A stretch of DNA of 64,000 nucleotides from Cycas panzhihuaensis (taxonomy: Eukaryota; Cycadophyta). Each line of letters starts with the position of its first letter. Positions within the stretch are counted from its first letter, which is position 1. Location: the NCBI GenBank assembly GCA_023213395.1, contig CM041465.1:207707741-207771740 (forward strand), written 5' to 3'. The notes beneath the pieces were generated by a model that was not told the origin of the DNA, searched no databases, and was given only the letters and a program-made list of their open reading frames with translations. Made by a program: the position numbers and the translations under genes. Below are positions 23,297-33,745 of the stretch, piece after piece.

Positions 23297-23883
23297 ATTG
23301 GTATCAGAGCGGCGATCTAAGAGGTGTCATCAAGGGTTTGAAAGCATATTTGAGAGAATAAACGTTGAAAATTTTTTCCATCACCATATTTTTGGGATAG
23401 ATCTCCAACCTCGACTTCAAAGAGCCATAACCTTTGCTACACGTTTCCAAATGACCTCAATTTTGTTTTTATTCTGTGCATTTTTTAATTTACTTTCCAA
23501 TGGAAGTGGTTTGACACTGATAAGAGTTCAGAGTAGAAAGGTATTAGCATTTTATCAGTAGGTACTATTGTAGGCCATAAAAACCCTAATCGTGAAATTC
23601 TTAAAAGGGGCATAACTTTTGATCTAGATATCCGAATTCACTTTTGTTTGTACCATTGGAATCATATCTCAGAGGCCGTCATCTTAGTCCATATTTTATA
23701 TATTTTTTATCTATATTTTTTTTAGAAATAATTTTTTTAAATTTAAGGGTTTTATACTATATTTTCTTAACTATTCAAACTTTGGTCACAAAACCATTGC
23801 CCTTGAGGCCCAATATTTTTTGTATCAAAATTAAGGGATAACAGGCTATAGACACCCCTAATCTCTCCTACATCCACATTATC

Positions 23884-24642
23884 ATGGCTACAAAAAGGCC
23901 CACACTGCGCATATTTAATGGAGATGGGATCCTTTCTATAAATGACTGGGCTACAGATATACGTGCATATTTAAAATCACTTGATGATAACTACATGAGA
24001 AACAAAGAGATTACTAAAGTAGCCTCATTATATTTACAAGGAGAGACTTACAGTTGGTTTAAGGACTGGTATAGATCTAGTTCATTAAATTCAGTTTCTT
24101 AGCTAATATTAGATATGCTTAAAAAATATAATGATTCTTGGTGGAAAGAGATGCAAAGTCATAAGTAGGATAAACAAGAAGCTTGTCAAATTCTTAAGAA
24201 GTATAAGCAAAAGTTGGGACAAGGAATTGTCCCCACTCTACAATGTCAAGAAGAAGAAAAAAATGATGATGGAGAAAAGAAATGTCAAGAGCAAGTAACA
24301 AAAGTTGTTTGCCACCCCACACCACTAGTTGCACCCAAGGACAAGGAAGAAAAGACATCACCAATGGTTAAAAAGCAAGCTAAAGTGCAACCATATCGGC
24401 ATCCACATTATCAAGAGGCCCAACACAACAAAACTTATCAGGTAAGGCAATCATCAATTGCAAATACTAGGCAAGCACAACATTCGAGCTTAAGGTTTCA
24501 ATATTACAGATATCAAGAATATATCAGAGGGCATCCGGGGTGTATCAAAATCAACTTGGGATGGATAGATCCCCATTCCATGCACAACTTTTCTAACGAC
24601 CTTCGCAAGAGCTACCGATTGAATAATAATAATAGGAGGTGA
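23884..24642 (+). pseudogene. Element N Gag-like protein
   Basis: A single frame of 252 codons with two in-frame TAG stops (24100-24102 and 24166-24168), both plausibly CAG Gln codons before mutation (SQL and HKQDKQ). The N-terminal ~70 residues (FNGDGILSINDWATDIRAYL, LQGETYSWFKDWY) match the capsid start of gypsy Gag proteins and parallel the F/K protein (YEDIRKWLEDF ... LNGQAYEWFINW). The C-terminal half is Lys/Glu/His/Gln-rich without a CCHC knuckle. A role in packaging its own RNA is inferred. Confidence 0.75.
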
Positions 24643-24700
24643 TCACCTATATCACTAAATTAGGATGCTTCGAGGGCGAAGCATTTTAGGGGGGAGGGCA

Positions 24701-24957
24701 TGTTACGATTCCCCACCATATGATGTTACTCTTCTTGTAATTTATCCCACATGCATAAGTCTAAGGGATGGGTAGCCTTAATAGCCCCATATATACGTAT
24801 GTAATGTATGAGTGGGATGATCATTGTGTAATTGTGTATTCGTAATCTTATGTTAATGAATGTTCTTTATAACTCCATCTCATTCTTTATCTTTTATCTA
24901 TCATTTCCTATTTCTATTTTCTCTATGTTGAATGGTTACAAGAATTGGTTCGTTACA
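24701..24957 (+). repeat. Element N 3' LTR
   Basis: TGTTACGATTCC ... TTCGTTACA, nearly identical to the 5' copy. Preceded by the purine tract TTAGGGGGGAGGGCA and the CTTCGAGGGCGAAGC motif (24669-24683). Confidence 0.92.
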
Positions 24958-27900
24958 GTCTATCAGTGATAGTGTTGATCTAAATATTGAATCTGCAGCT
25001 ACATCTAAGGAAGCTTGGGATATAGTATCTTTGTATGAATGCAGAGATGATGCTTGAATTCTGAAGTATAAAGCTAAATTGTTTAGTTTGCAATATGTTG
25101 CACCCATGGCAACTTATTTGTCATCTATTAAAGCTATCAGTAATCATCTGATAGCTCTTGGAAAACTAGTCTCAAATCAAGATCTAGTCATTGCAACAAT
25201 TGATGCTCTTCCTAAAGAATACAACGGCTTCATCTTAGATATCTCTAGAAATGACATGTTATCTATTCTAACTTTCAATGAATTAGAACGATTATTGCTA
25301 TAGGAAGAAGAAATCTACTCGTGGCAAGATGAGGCAAGCATATTAGGTGCTTTTACAACCAAGTTTAAATCAAAACAACCATTTCAATCCAAGCAAAATT
25401 TTTTGAAGAAATTTAGCAATCTTAATGCTAAGTCTAAGACTATCATTTGTTATTACTGTGGCAAAGCAGACCACATCCAGCTAGAATGCAAAAAAAGGGA
25501 AAGTGATCTGTGACAACAACAGCAGCAACAATAAAATCAATGTCAGCAATATCAGTAGAATCAACGTCGGTAGCAGAATCAACGCCAACAACAACTTCAA
25601 GGACCAACTCGAGGTGTATTCTGAGGTGGTCATCATGGAAATCCTAGAAGGATAGCTCGTGGTGGTTTTCAAGGCCACACAACTCAACATGATCAAAGTG
25701 ACACAATCTTTTATGCATACTGTGGTAGTCACAATGACAATACTTGGATCATAGATTTTGGTGCATCACATCATATGATAGGCAATGCAGAATTATTATC
25801 AAATTTTCAAGAATGCGAGGGAGAAACGGTGACTTTCAAGGACAATCCCATTGTTGAGATATCAGGTGTAGGGCAAATTCCACCTCATGATGATCAACAT
25901 TCTACATTTCATAGTGGCAATGTGTTCTTAGTTCCTGAGATGCTTAAAACCTTACTCTCTGTTAGTCAGTTAGATAAACAATAGATGAGTGTACTATTCA
26001 AAGACAGGAAATGTATAATTCAGAACAAAGAAGACCAGATAGTTGCAATAGGTCGTGAAGATCGTGGCCTCTATAAACAAGACACAATATTTGGATCATC
26101 TCATGCCTTTGTCTCTCATTCTGTCAATAAGACTTAGTTATGGCGTGAGCGACTTGGACATCTAAATCTAGACAGTATAAGATAGATGTTCAGGCAAAAT
26201 ATGGTTTATGGTTTACTCAAACTTTCTGGGGGTAACTGCCTTTGTGAATCATGTCTTATGGGGGAACAACATCGTGAACCTTTTCAAAAAGGTAAGGCCT
26301 AGAGAGCTCAACAATTATTGCAACTGATCTATTCTGACATTTGTGGACCCATGTCCACTCAATCACGTGGAGGATCTTCTTTCTTCATGACTTTTATCAA
26401 TGATTATTCACATAAAGTGTGGATCTATTTTCTCAAGCATAAGTCAGAAGCACTGAACAAGTCTAAAGAATTTAAACTTGTTGTGGAAAATGAAATAGGT
26501 ATGCGAATTAAGATACTTAAATCCGATAATGGTGGTGAGTATACGTCTAAGGAATTCAATCAATATTGTATTAAAAATGGCATAAAACGCCAATTTTCAG
26601 CCCCTTATACACCTCAACAAAATGGTGTGGCACAACACATGAACAAAACCTTAGTCAGTAAGGCGAAAGCTGTGATGCATGCTCAAGGTCTCTCTCTAAC
26701 ATATTGGGTAAAAGCAGTCCTCACTACTACTTATCTGTTAAACCGCAGCTCCACTTTGGCGCTTTTGAACATGACACCCGAGGAGGCTTGGACTGGTCAG
26801 AAACCCACGGTCAGTCACTTACATACCTTTGGATGCATGACCTACATGAATGTTCCCCAAGAGCAAAGACAGAAATTTGATGATAAAGGTCTCAAACCCA
26901 TCTTCATACGATATGCTCCTAGCAATAAAGCATATTGATTGTTTGATCTAATTGGTAAAAGGATGCATATTTCTCGAGACGTCCTCTTTGTAGAAGACAA
27001 TCGGGAGATAGAATTCAGTTCTCTTCCACTCTCCCTTGATAAAGGAAAAGCAATTGTTGAGGAATCTGTCTCCTCAACATCTTCCACATCTTGTCCTTCA
27101 TCGGCACCTGCTTCTTCTTCCTCATCATCTTCCTTAGTTTCTTCATCAAGTCCTGCAAGTTCTTCAAAGATTCAACACTCAGCACCATCACAGGACAATG
27201 AAGTAACATTGACAAAGAAGCTACCTAAATGGTATTTATAAACTATTGTAGATTCACAAATTGTTGAAGGCAAATGACCATCCAAAATGCGGCCATCAGC
27301 CGTTGTAAACTATGCACTTATGGCTGAAGTGCTTAGTTCTCTTGAGCCTTCCACTTTTGAGGAGGCATGTACAGATGACAAGTGGCAGGCTGCCATGGAT
27401 GATGAGATCCACTCTATTTATCAAAATGACACATGGGACTTGGTTGAATTGCCACCAAGCAAATAAGCCATTAGTTGTAAGTGGATCTACAAGATTAAGT
27501 ATAAGTTTGATGGCACTATTGAGTGACATAAAGCTCGTCTAGTCGCAAAACATTTTAAACAACAAGAAGGCATCAACTACAATGAGACATTTGCACTTGT
27601 CGCGAATATGAACACCATTAGAATAGTTATGGCCTTAGTTGCTCAATGCAAGTGGCCATTGTACCAAATGGATGTCAAAAGTGCCTTTCTCAACGACGAT
27701 TTGACTAAGGAGGTATATCTGGAACAACCTCCTGGGTATATTTCAGTCGGCAATAAGCATCTTGTTTGTCACCTTAAAAAGGCCATGTATGGTTTGAAAT
27801 AGGCACCACGTGCTTGGTATTCGAAGATCGATGATTATTTTCTTAAGCATAATTTTCATCGATCCACATCTGACTCGAACCTGTACATCAAGTTTCAAAA

Positions 27901-28873
27901 CCAGCACATCACTCTTGTTGTACTTTATGTTGATGATTTGATCATTACAGGCAATGATGTAAATTTTATAGAAAGTCTTCAAGGGGATCTAAAGAGAAGT
28001 TTTGAGATGACTGATCTCAAACTTCTTCATTACTTTCTCGGCATGCAAGTATGGCAATAGCCAAGTCACATTTTTATGTCCCTAGCAAAGTACTCTTGGG
28101 ACATTTTGCAGCGATTCAAAATGGAAGACTGCAAATCATCACCAACCCCTATGGAGATAGGCACCAAATTGTCAATGAAGGAAGAAGGAAATCCTGTTGA
28201 TTCCACTCTTTTCAGACAGTTAATGGGTAGTCTCATTTACTTGACTAACACTAGGCATGACATCATATGCAGTTGGAATCTGTTTCAGATTTATGATAAA
28301 TCCCAATTAGAGACATTGGAATACTACAAAACAGATCCTTAGATACCTCAAAGGTACATTGCGGTATAGTCTCCAATACACACATAACAAGAAATTCACA
28401 TTGGAAGGGTTCTCAGATTCAAATTGGGCCAGATGCCAAGATAGCCGAAAATCTACTTCAAGTTATTGCTTCAACTTTGGGTCTACTATTGTTTCATAGA
28501 GTTGTAAAAAGCAACCAAATGTTACGCTTTCCTCCACTAAAGTAGAATAAAAAGCTGCTATCAACGTAGCGTGCGAGGCTATTTAGCTCTGGCGGATTCT
28601 TGGAGAGTTTGGACTTAAACAAACACTTCCAACACCATTATATTGTGATAATCAAAGTGTTATCAAGATAGCCAAGAATCTAGTATTTCATGCATGGACC
28701 AAGCATATTGAGGTCCATCACCACTTTATCAGAGAACAAGTGCAGCAAGGTGAAATTGACCTCCCCTACAATAATTAGCTGACATCTTCACCAACCCACT
28801 TGGGAGAGAGAAGTTTGAGCACTTCAGAGATAGTCTTGGCATTCGCCTTAATGTTGTATACATTCAGGGGGGG

Positions 28874-29600
28874 TGTTAAAACCTTCATGTCGTAAGCATA
28901 AAGTCTTGACCTTATACATTTGTATTTTTATCACTTTAGGCTTTATGCTAAAGTGATCTTTTGTTTTATTTTTAAATTGTCTTTTGTGGCTTTTCCACAT
29001 GTGTTTAGTGGAAAGTCAACTTTGAATAGCTACACTTGTCACCATCCTAATTCTTGTACTTTTGATCAGTGACGTGTTTGAATCCTGATCATTGAAACTC
29101 CTTTATAAGGAGCCCTATTTTCCTTATTTTGTCATGTAGTAATCTTGGAGTCAGTATTATGCTGTTGTAGCTTTTCTGCTATAATAGGAGCCTCCCCCAC
29201 TACTGCTCTCTCAACTACATCAACCTCATCATCGCTCTATACTGGTAGGCTCTTATATGGATCTTCTACTAGCTGCCTCTCAGTCATCTGATTTAATAGA
29301 GGACTATGTGTTCTCCTTGCTATGATAGTTGTCCTATAATGAATTCAGGCTCTTATATGCCACCTGTTCTTCCTGGATCCATAATGGTCAACTTTTGTAG
29401 CTTTTCTTATAGGTTGAGTTTGAATTAATCCTCCTCCCTATTTAACTTGTGTAATAGGTTGAGTTGTAGTTGAATCTCCTCCCTATTATTCTCATGTTAT
29501 ATAGTCCATGCTTCTATCAATCAAGTTTATCTTTTATGTTTATGTGTCCTATCCTATTTTTCAAATAGATCTTGTGGCATCTTCATTTCTCTTACTCTCA
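28874..29600 (+). repeat. Copia D 3' LTR with internal insert
   Basis: Starts TGTTAAAACC after a GGGGGGG polypurine tract and ends TACTCTCA. It aligns with the 5' LTR throughout except for a 217-bp block at 29178-29394, so it is longer (727 against 549 bp). Confidence 0.9.
29178..29394. repeat. 217-bp insert in copia D 3' LTR, flanked by 13-bp direct repeats
   Basis: Absent from the 5' LTR of the same element. The 13-mer TTGTAGCTTTTCT occurs on both sides (29165-29177 and 29395-29407), while the 5' LTR has one copy. The insert contains two copies of a TAGGCTCTTATATGG / CAGGCTCTTATATGC motif about 100 bp apart. No tRNA-like promoter boxes or long terminal inverted repeats were seen. It arrived after D inserted. 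Its origin is not recognised; a 13-bp duplication fits LINE-type target-primed insertion or repair with filler DNA. Confidence 0.7.
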
Positions 29601-29605
29601 GGAAC

Positions 29606-29837
29606 CTTAGGGAGCTACATGTTTGATACTTGTCAAACATGCACACCTTAACCCATGTGCACTCACATGTGCAAACGTGCGTGAGGGGTACATTGACCCT
29701 CGAGTCACAACATTATGCTACTAGAAAGAATATGGGTATGTACTTTATCACATTAGGTGGTAAAGCACCTTTACATAAAGTACATAACATTACAATATAA
29801 AGTAAATGACTTAACATTTAAACATAAAGGTCTAACA
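29606..29837 (-). repeat. Copia C 5' LTR, outer segment (split by D)
   Basis: Continues the LTR interrupted by D: CTTAGGGAGCTACATG here corresponds to CTTAAGAGCTGCATG in the C 3' LTR at about 15455. The palindrome with TTGAC-type arms is at 29618-29641. The outer end TCTAACA is at 29837. Joined with 19605-19893 it gives an LTR of about 520 bp. Confidence 0.85.
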
Positions 29838-30822
29838 AAAGACACCTTGTAAGGAGCCTTAAACTTGCTTGTACAATGTGCATTTATCACAAGAAAACAC
29901 AAAAACAAGTCAAATCACTAATTTTTGAGTCAAAGAATATGCTTGCAATTTTTTAAAAGTGTTAATTGAACTCAAAAAATTAAAAAAAATGTGAATTTTC
30001 ATTTAGAAAACAATGAAATATGATTAAAATCACATTAACAGGGAAAACTTTAGGATATAAACTTTTATCAAAAAGAGAATATTCTTAGAATATCCCTTAT
30101 TTTATAACTTAATGTTGAAATTACAAAGTAAAAAAATGAAAAATTTTTACGAATTTGTCGAATAGCAACGGGCACAAACCGAATGACACAATGGTTCATA
30201 TCTTTCTAATGGAGGCTCGAATCGAGACAAGATTTCATATGTGGCTCTCTCAGTGGCTAACAAAGATTTGGCTCAATTTTCATTGTGAATGGTGCTTTGT
30301 ATGGTGAGTTAGAGCTGACTATGTCTCACAAAGGGACCACGGGCTGTTGGGCGACAGAATGGATAGATGGGTAGATCACTGACTTCGTGAGTAAAAATAT
30401 TGGTCAAAATGGGTGTTGCCAGGGTACATGCACCTCTTAAAGGCTCCAGTGAAGATTAGACACCAACTAGCTACCAAGAATGAAGGGAAAAGTGAATTTT
30501 TCCTTTAAGAAATTTACCCAATCAGTGTGAGTAATGTGCCTAGCTTCAGTGAAGCTTGCCTAGATGCAAACAAAGGCTGAGATGAGCAAGCTTGTGGCCA
30601 GCAGAGTGTGAATCGCACTGAGTACCTGTTGATTTACTAAATAACCCTGCAAAATAATTTTTATTTGTAGAAAAATGAAGGAAAAACAATGATTTTTATG
30701 TATTTTCTCTACTACACATACAAACTGAGCCTCAAGAAAATTCTCGTAAATTAAATTTGTTAGTTTGCAACCTGCAAACACTTTGAAATCATAGAAAAAT
30801 GCAAAAAATAAAGCCAAAATGG

Positions 30823-30861
30823 CCTTGGATCACCTTTAGAGAGCAAAGGTCATCACCAAGG
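30823..30861 (-). ncRNA. Leader stem-loop in copia L
   Basis: Outer stem CCTTGG/CCAAGG (30823-30828 with 30856-30861) and inner stem ACCTTT/AAAGGT (30832-30837 with 30845-30850), 63 nt from the primer-binding site. The inner pairs differ from those of C and D but stay complementary. Confidence 0.55.
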
Positions 30862-30926
30862 GTTTGGTGCACTTCCTCAAGCTTGCAAACAGCAAATACT
30901 CCTCTCCAATATGCTCTGATACCAAG

Positions 30927-31459
30927 TGTTGAAGGTGGTATGCGCTCTAATACCACATAGACAACTTAGGATCACTTGGACAAAGAGTGTGTTAAGAGAT
31001 TCAAATGATTAGTATCAAATCAATAGCACTAAAAGGACAAGCAAAGGACAAGCAACTAAGCAAGTATAAGCTCAAGCATATGAAGACAATAGCAATGGAA
31101 GAGTGGGAATTGTTCCTGTCTCTAAATAACAAGATTAGCTTGTATTCAAATACGTAGCGTAACAATACAATACCTCATTCTCATCTTCTACTTGAGAAAT
31201 GGTCTCAATATATAGAGGAGGAGAAATCTTAGGAGGTTGCATGTTTAACACTTGTCAAATATGCACGCCTTGACCCAGGTGTACTCACATGTGCAAAAGT
31301 GCATGAGGGGTATATTAACCCTCAAGTCACAACATTATGTTACTAGAAAGAATGTGGGTGTGTACTTTATCACATTGGGTGGTAAAGTACCCTTATATAA
31401 AGTACATAAAATTACAATATAAAGTACATGACTTAACATTTAAAGATAAAGGTCTAACA
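30927..31459 (-). repeat. Copia L 5' LTR
   Basis: 533 bp from TGTTGAAGGTGG (primer-binding-site end) to GGTCTAACA. Palindrome CATGTTTAAC ... TTGTCAAATATG at 31240-31263 upstream of the TATATAGAGG region near 31210. Closest to the C LTR. Confidence 0.85.
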
Positions 31460-31828
31460 CCCACTAGAGTTTGATTACAAACACATAAAGCCCATAATGA
31501 GATGGAGGAGGTAGAATTGTTCTACTCTCCAATGAACTTAGATTAATCTCGACAACATAACAATATATTCATTTCTCACTTTATATGTCACAAGAGAAAA
31601 TGGTCTCTTACATAGGTAAGAGAGTTCCCCTTAGGGTCACAACATGATTGATAAGTGTCAATCATGCATAGACTTAGCCCATACATGCCTAAAGAGGGGG
31701 TAAGGGGGTTTCAGCCTCTTAAGTTACAACTTAAGCTTACAACACTAGAAAAAATGTACACTTTAAACATTAGGCATAAAGTGCCTAAATAATATATGAC
31801 CTAAAGATAAAACATAGAGGTTTTAACA
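31460..31828 (-). repeat. LTR O, outer segment (split by L)
   Basis: Minus-strand LTR beginning TGTTAAAACCTCTATG at 31828. It has the CATGATTGAT ... GTCAATCATG palindrome (31643-31666), and its segment with CTAGTGTTGTAAG and ACCCCCTTACCCCCTC aligns with the M LTR. The inner part is missing, as expected if L inserted here. No coding region assigned to O was found in the window. Confidence 0.7.
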
Positions 31829-33414
31829 AGACTGATCTATAGGCCATACTTGTTTTCCCCAAAGGTCATAGCTTTGATAATATCTTAGTCTTCCAATTAA
31901 ATTTGGTGTTTTAAAATGAAAAAAATTAAGAGGGCAATGTTGATTTGCAAGCCATACCTACTTTCCCTAGAGGTCAGAGTTTTGATAATGCCTTAGATTC
32001 CCAAATTAAATTTGGTGTTTTTGGAATGAAAAACTTAGACAAGGTTGGTTTGCAGGCCATACCTACTTTTCCCAGAGGTCACATCATTAATAATGCCATG
32101 GATGTCCAAAGTAAGTTCCACAAAAGCATTAATTAAAGATTTTTAATCAACCTTTTAATGCACGACACTATATTTTAGTACCCACATGTATTTTAATAAA
32201 GATTTTTAAGCAAAACAAGTGCAATGCTCTTTTTTCGAAAATTAAAAAAAAATACTTAAAATGAGTGACAAATTTTTAGTAATACCAACTGTTTGAGGGA
32301 AAAAAAAAGATCAAGCTCTTGCAAATGCCAAATTGGGCATTAAATGGCCCAAGCACCACCTCTAAAGATAATATTAATATTTTGTGTGGTTTTTCACCGA
32401 TCACTTTGTAGAGTGCTAGAAAATCATATGATCATGCCCAATCTGTAGAAAATTGCAGTTATAATTAACAAACACTTTCAAAATGAAGAAAATGTGCTTT
32501 TAAGGGATTTAAACTATATTTAGCCCCTTTCCCACAAGTGACTACATGCCAAAACATTTAGGGGGCTTTAGATTTGAATTATATATCAAATTTAGTTTGA
32601 TTAAAAAACCAAATTCTTAAACTTTACAACCTTCTATAACTTTTCAAAATTTTTTTGAATTTTTCAAATATCACAAGCAACTCATTTGCACTTGAAATTT
32701 TCATTGAATGACCAAGTTTGTGCTCTCATCTAAAGACATTGTCCACTAGAACACCCTACTCATGGGCTAGCCATCATTTTCCTTGCATTTGAGAATGCCT
32801 TGTTCACAGGCTTCAGATTTGTGATGCCCAATGACGAGCCACCTGTGCCTACATCATGAGATATCCTTAATAAGCTACTTTAACTACTGGATACCACAAA
32901 TAGCAGATCACTAGATGCCCTTAATAGAGATCACTACTGAGAGTTGGCATCAGGTCCGATAGTGAATGGCTGTACTCATGGGCTGCTCGATCTTCATATG
33001 TCGGTTGGGTGTGAAAGGGTGAGATGCCCTCGAGCAGTGACTATCAAGCAAACAAAACAAATATAGCAAAAATGCTAGCGCAAAACAAGACACAAAGACT
33101 CTAAGGTAGAAACACTTCACAAAGATCACGCATAGGTCTGACCATAGATAGATGCCCCTAGCAGAACAGAGACGTCCTTCAAGAACAAAGATGCCTCATT
33201 ACTTCAGATAATTATTTGAGATCATCAAATTCCTAGTAGATCTGGTTCTTCACATGTTCACAGTGATTTTCTCCATGCTTCTGACACCAAAGCACTTGCA
33301 ACAAATTAAAGCTCAAAGGATTTGCACTTGCTTGGATCATCTACAGTTTGCAAAGGTTGTCACCAAAGAATTGCTATAACAAAAGAAAGAAAATTCAAGC
33401 AGCCTATTTACCTT
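31829..33414 (-). other. Leader of copia-like element P
   Basis: Non-coding region between LTR O and the P primer-binding site. Its part near 33331-33367 keeps the CTTGGATC ... TTGTCACCAAAG frame of the leader stem-loop found in C, L, D and M. Its far end carries three copies of a ~105-bp unit (separate entry). I read it as the leader of P, into which O inserted. Confidence 0.5.
31837..32127 (+). repeat. Tandem repeat, three ~105-bp units
   Basis: Units start at 31837 (108 bp), 31945 (105 bp) and 32050 (partial). Each has CCATACYTACTTTYCCYAGAGGTCA ... GATAATGCC... AATTAAATTTGGTGTTTT. Units 2 and 3 stay in one frame reading QAIPTFPRG ... NAxDxQxKF, but unit 1 has a stop, and the same sequence type appears once in the leaders of C and H (CATGCTTTC...AATAACACC), so the open frame is probably incidental. 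Confidence 0.75.
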
Positions 33415-33439
33415 GTTCTGATACAAAAAGAACATTCAA

Positions 33440-33745
33440 TGTGTTACCATTAAATTGACATTAACATATGAAGAAATCATTTGGCATTAACACAAAGAGA
33501 AACATACATGAAACATGGAGAGTAGAATTGATCAACTCACCAACATAATCTCATTTACTCAAATCTCCAAGTTACATGCACACAAGTGGAAGGGGTTCAT
33601 GATCCTTAAGTTACAATGTTGCAATGTAAAGCTACACTATTTAGTAGTTGTACCTAAAGCATATACTGAATATAAAATCATTTAAGTCTATCACATAAAG
33701 CGTGTAGTACATAGTAATGTAGGTGAATAAACATTAAATCTAACA
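33440..33745 (-). repeat. Copia-like P 5' LTR
   Basis: A degenerate primer-binding site (minus strand of 33415-33425, GTTCTGATACA as read on plus) is followed by an LTR whose outer end reads AAATCTAACA at 33745. Diverged from the other LTRs; it is the oldest layer of this nest. The inner boundary is approximate. Confidence 0.5.

Larger units (their letters stand above)
23039..24957 (+). mobile_element. Gag-only LTR element N inside the gag of D
   Basis: A compact 1.9-kb LTR retrotransposon: 258-bp 5' LTR, primer-binding site, ~570-bp leader, one Gag-like frame, polypurine tract and 257-bp 3' LTR. Target-site duplication GTCTG (23034-23038) and GTCTA (24958-24962); removing N restores the gag frame of D through AFIHLSISDS. 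The two LTRs are very similar, so N is younger than D. It has no protease, RT, RNase H or integrase, so it must have moved using another element's enzymes (TR-GAG type). The CTTCGAGGGCGAAGC motif before its polypurine tract recurs in F, K and J, which points to a gypsy origin. Confidence 0.9.
22789..28860 (+). pseudogene. Copia D Gag-Pol, interrupted by N
   Basis: Gag starts MATQMLNTYTIKLTGVENYL at 22789, is split by N at 23039-24957 and resumes at 24958. A CCHC zinc knuckle (CYYCGKADHIQLEC) lies near 25450-25495, then a Gln-rich segment. Protease reads WIIDFGASHHM (near 25745-25775; Asp-Phe-Gly instead of Asp-Ser-Gly). Integrase 26150-26940 has IYSDICGP and KSDNGGEYTS, but QNGVAQHMNK replaces the catalytic Glu by Gln. 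A Ser-rich linker (27060-27190) leads into RT 27240-28340 with an intact YVDD box (near 27925-27940), then RNase H 28340-28860 ending in the HHHFIREQVQ motif. Many single stops are TAG or TGA replacing Gln or Trp codons. Confidence 0.9.
19894..29600 (+). mobile_element. Copia element D, full-length but decayed, inserted in the C LTR
   Basis: Plus-strand Ty1/copia element with two LTRs (19894-20442 and 28874-29600), primer-binding site, long leader, gag, pol and a polypurine tract. It is flanked by a 5-bp target-site duplication: GCAAC on the left (19889-19893, one mutation) and GGAAC on the right (29601-29605), and the uninterrupted site is visible in the C 3' LTR (GAGGAGGAACCTTA). By eye the two LTRs differ at roughly one base in ten, so it is an old insertion. 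A small gag-only element, N, sits in its gag. Confidence 0.93.
15425..29837 (-). mobile_element. Copia element C, internally deleted, hosts D
   Basis: Minus-strand Ty1/copia element with both LTRs: a truncated 3' LTR at 15425-15684 and a 5' LTR split by insertion of D into 19605-19893 and 29606-29837. Polypurine tract, primer-binding site and leader are present. The body has two large deletions (see its coding entry), so it is a non-autonomous derivative. It was inserted into the leader of a related element, L, whose sequence resumes at 29838. Confidence 0.85.
29838..31459 (-). mobile_element. Copia element L, 5' arm only
   Basis: 5' LTR (30927-31459), primer-binding site (30913-30924, perfect) and about 1.07 kb of leader, all on the minus strand, cut at 29838 where C inserted. 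The leader is homologous to that of C (18530 onward). The body of L should lie left of C but was not identified; it was probably deleted or lies beyond E. L itself is inserted into the LTR of another element, O. Confidence 0.78.

Noticed and set aside
31837-32127. Possible CRISPR-like array
   Set aside because: Contiguous ~105-bp tandem units without distinct spacers in a plant leader sequence.
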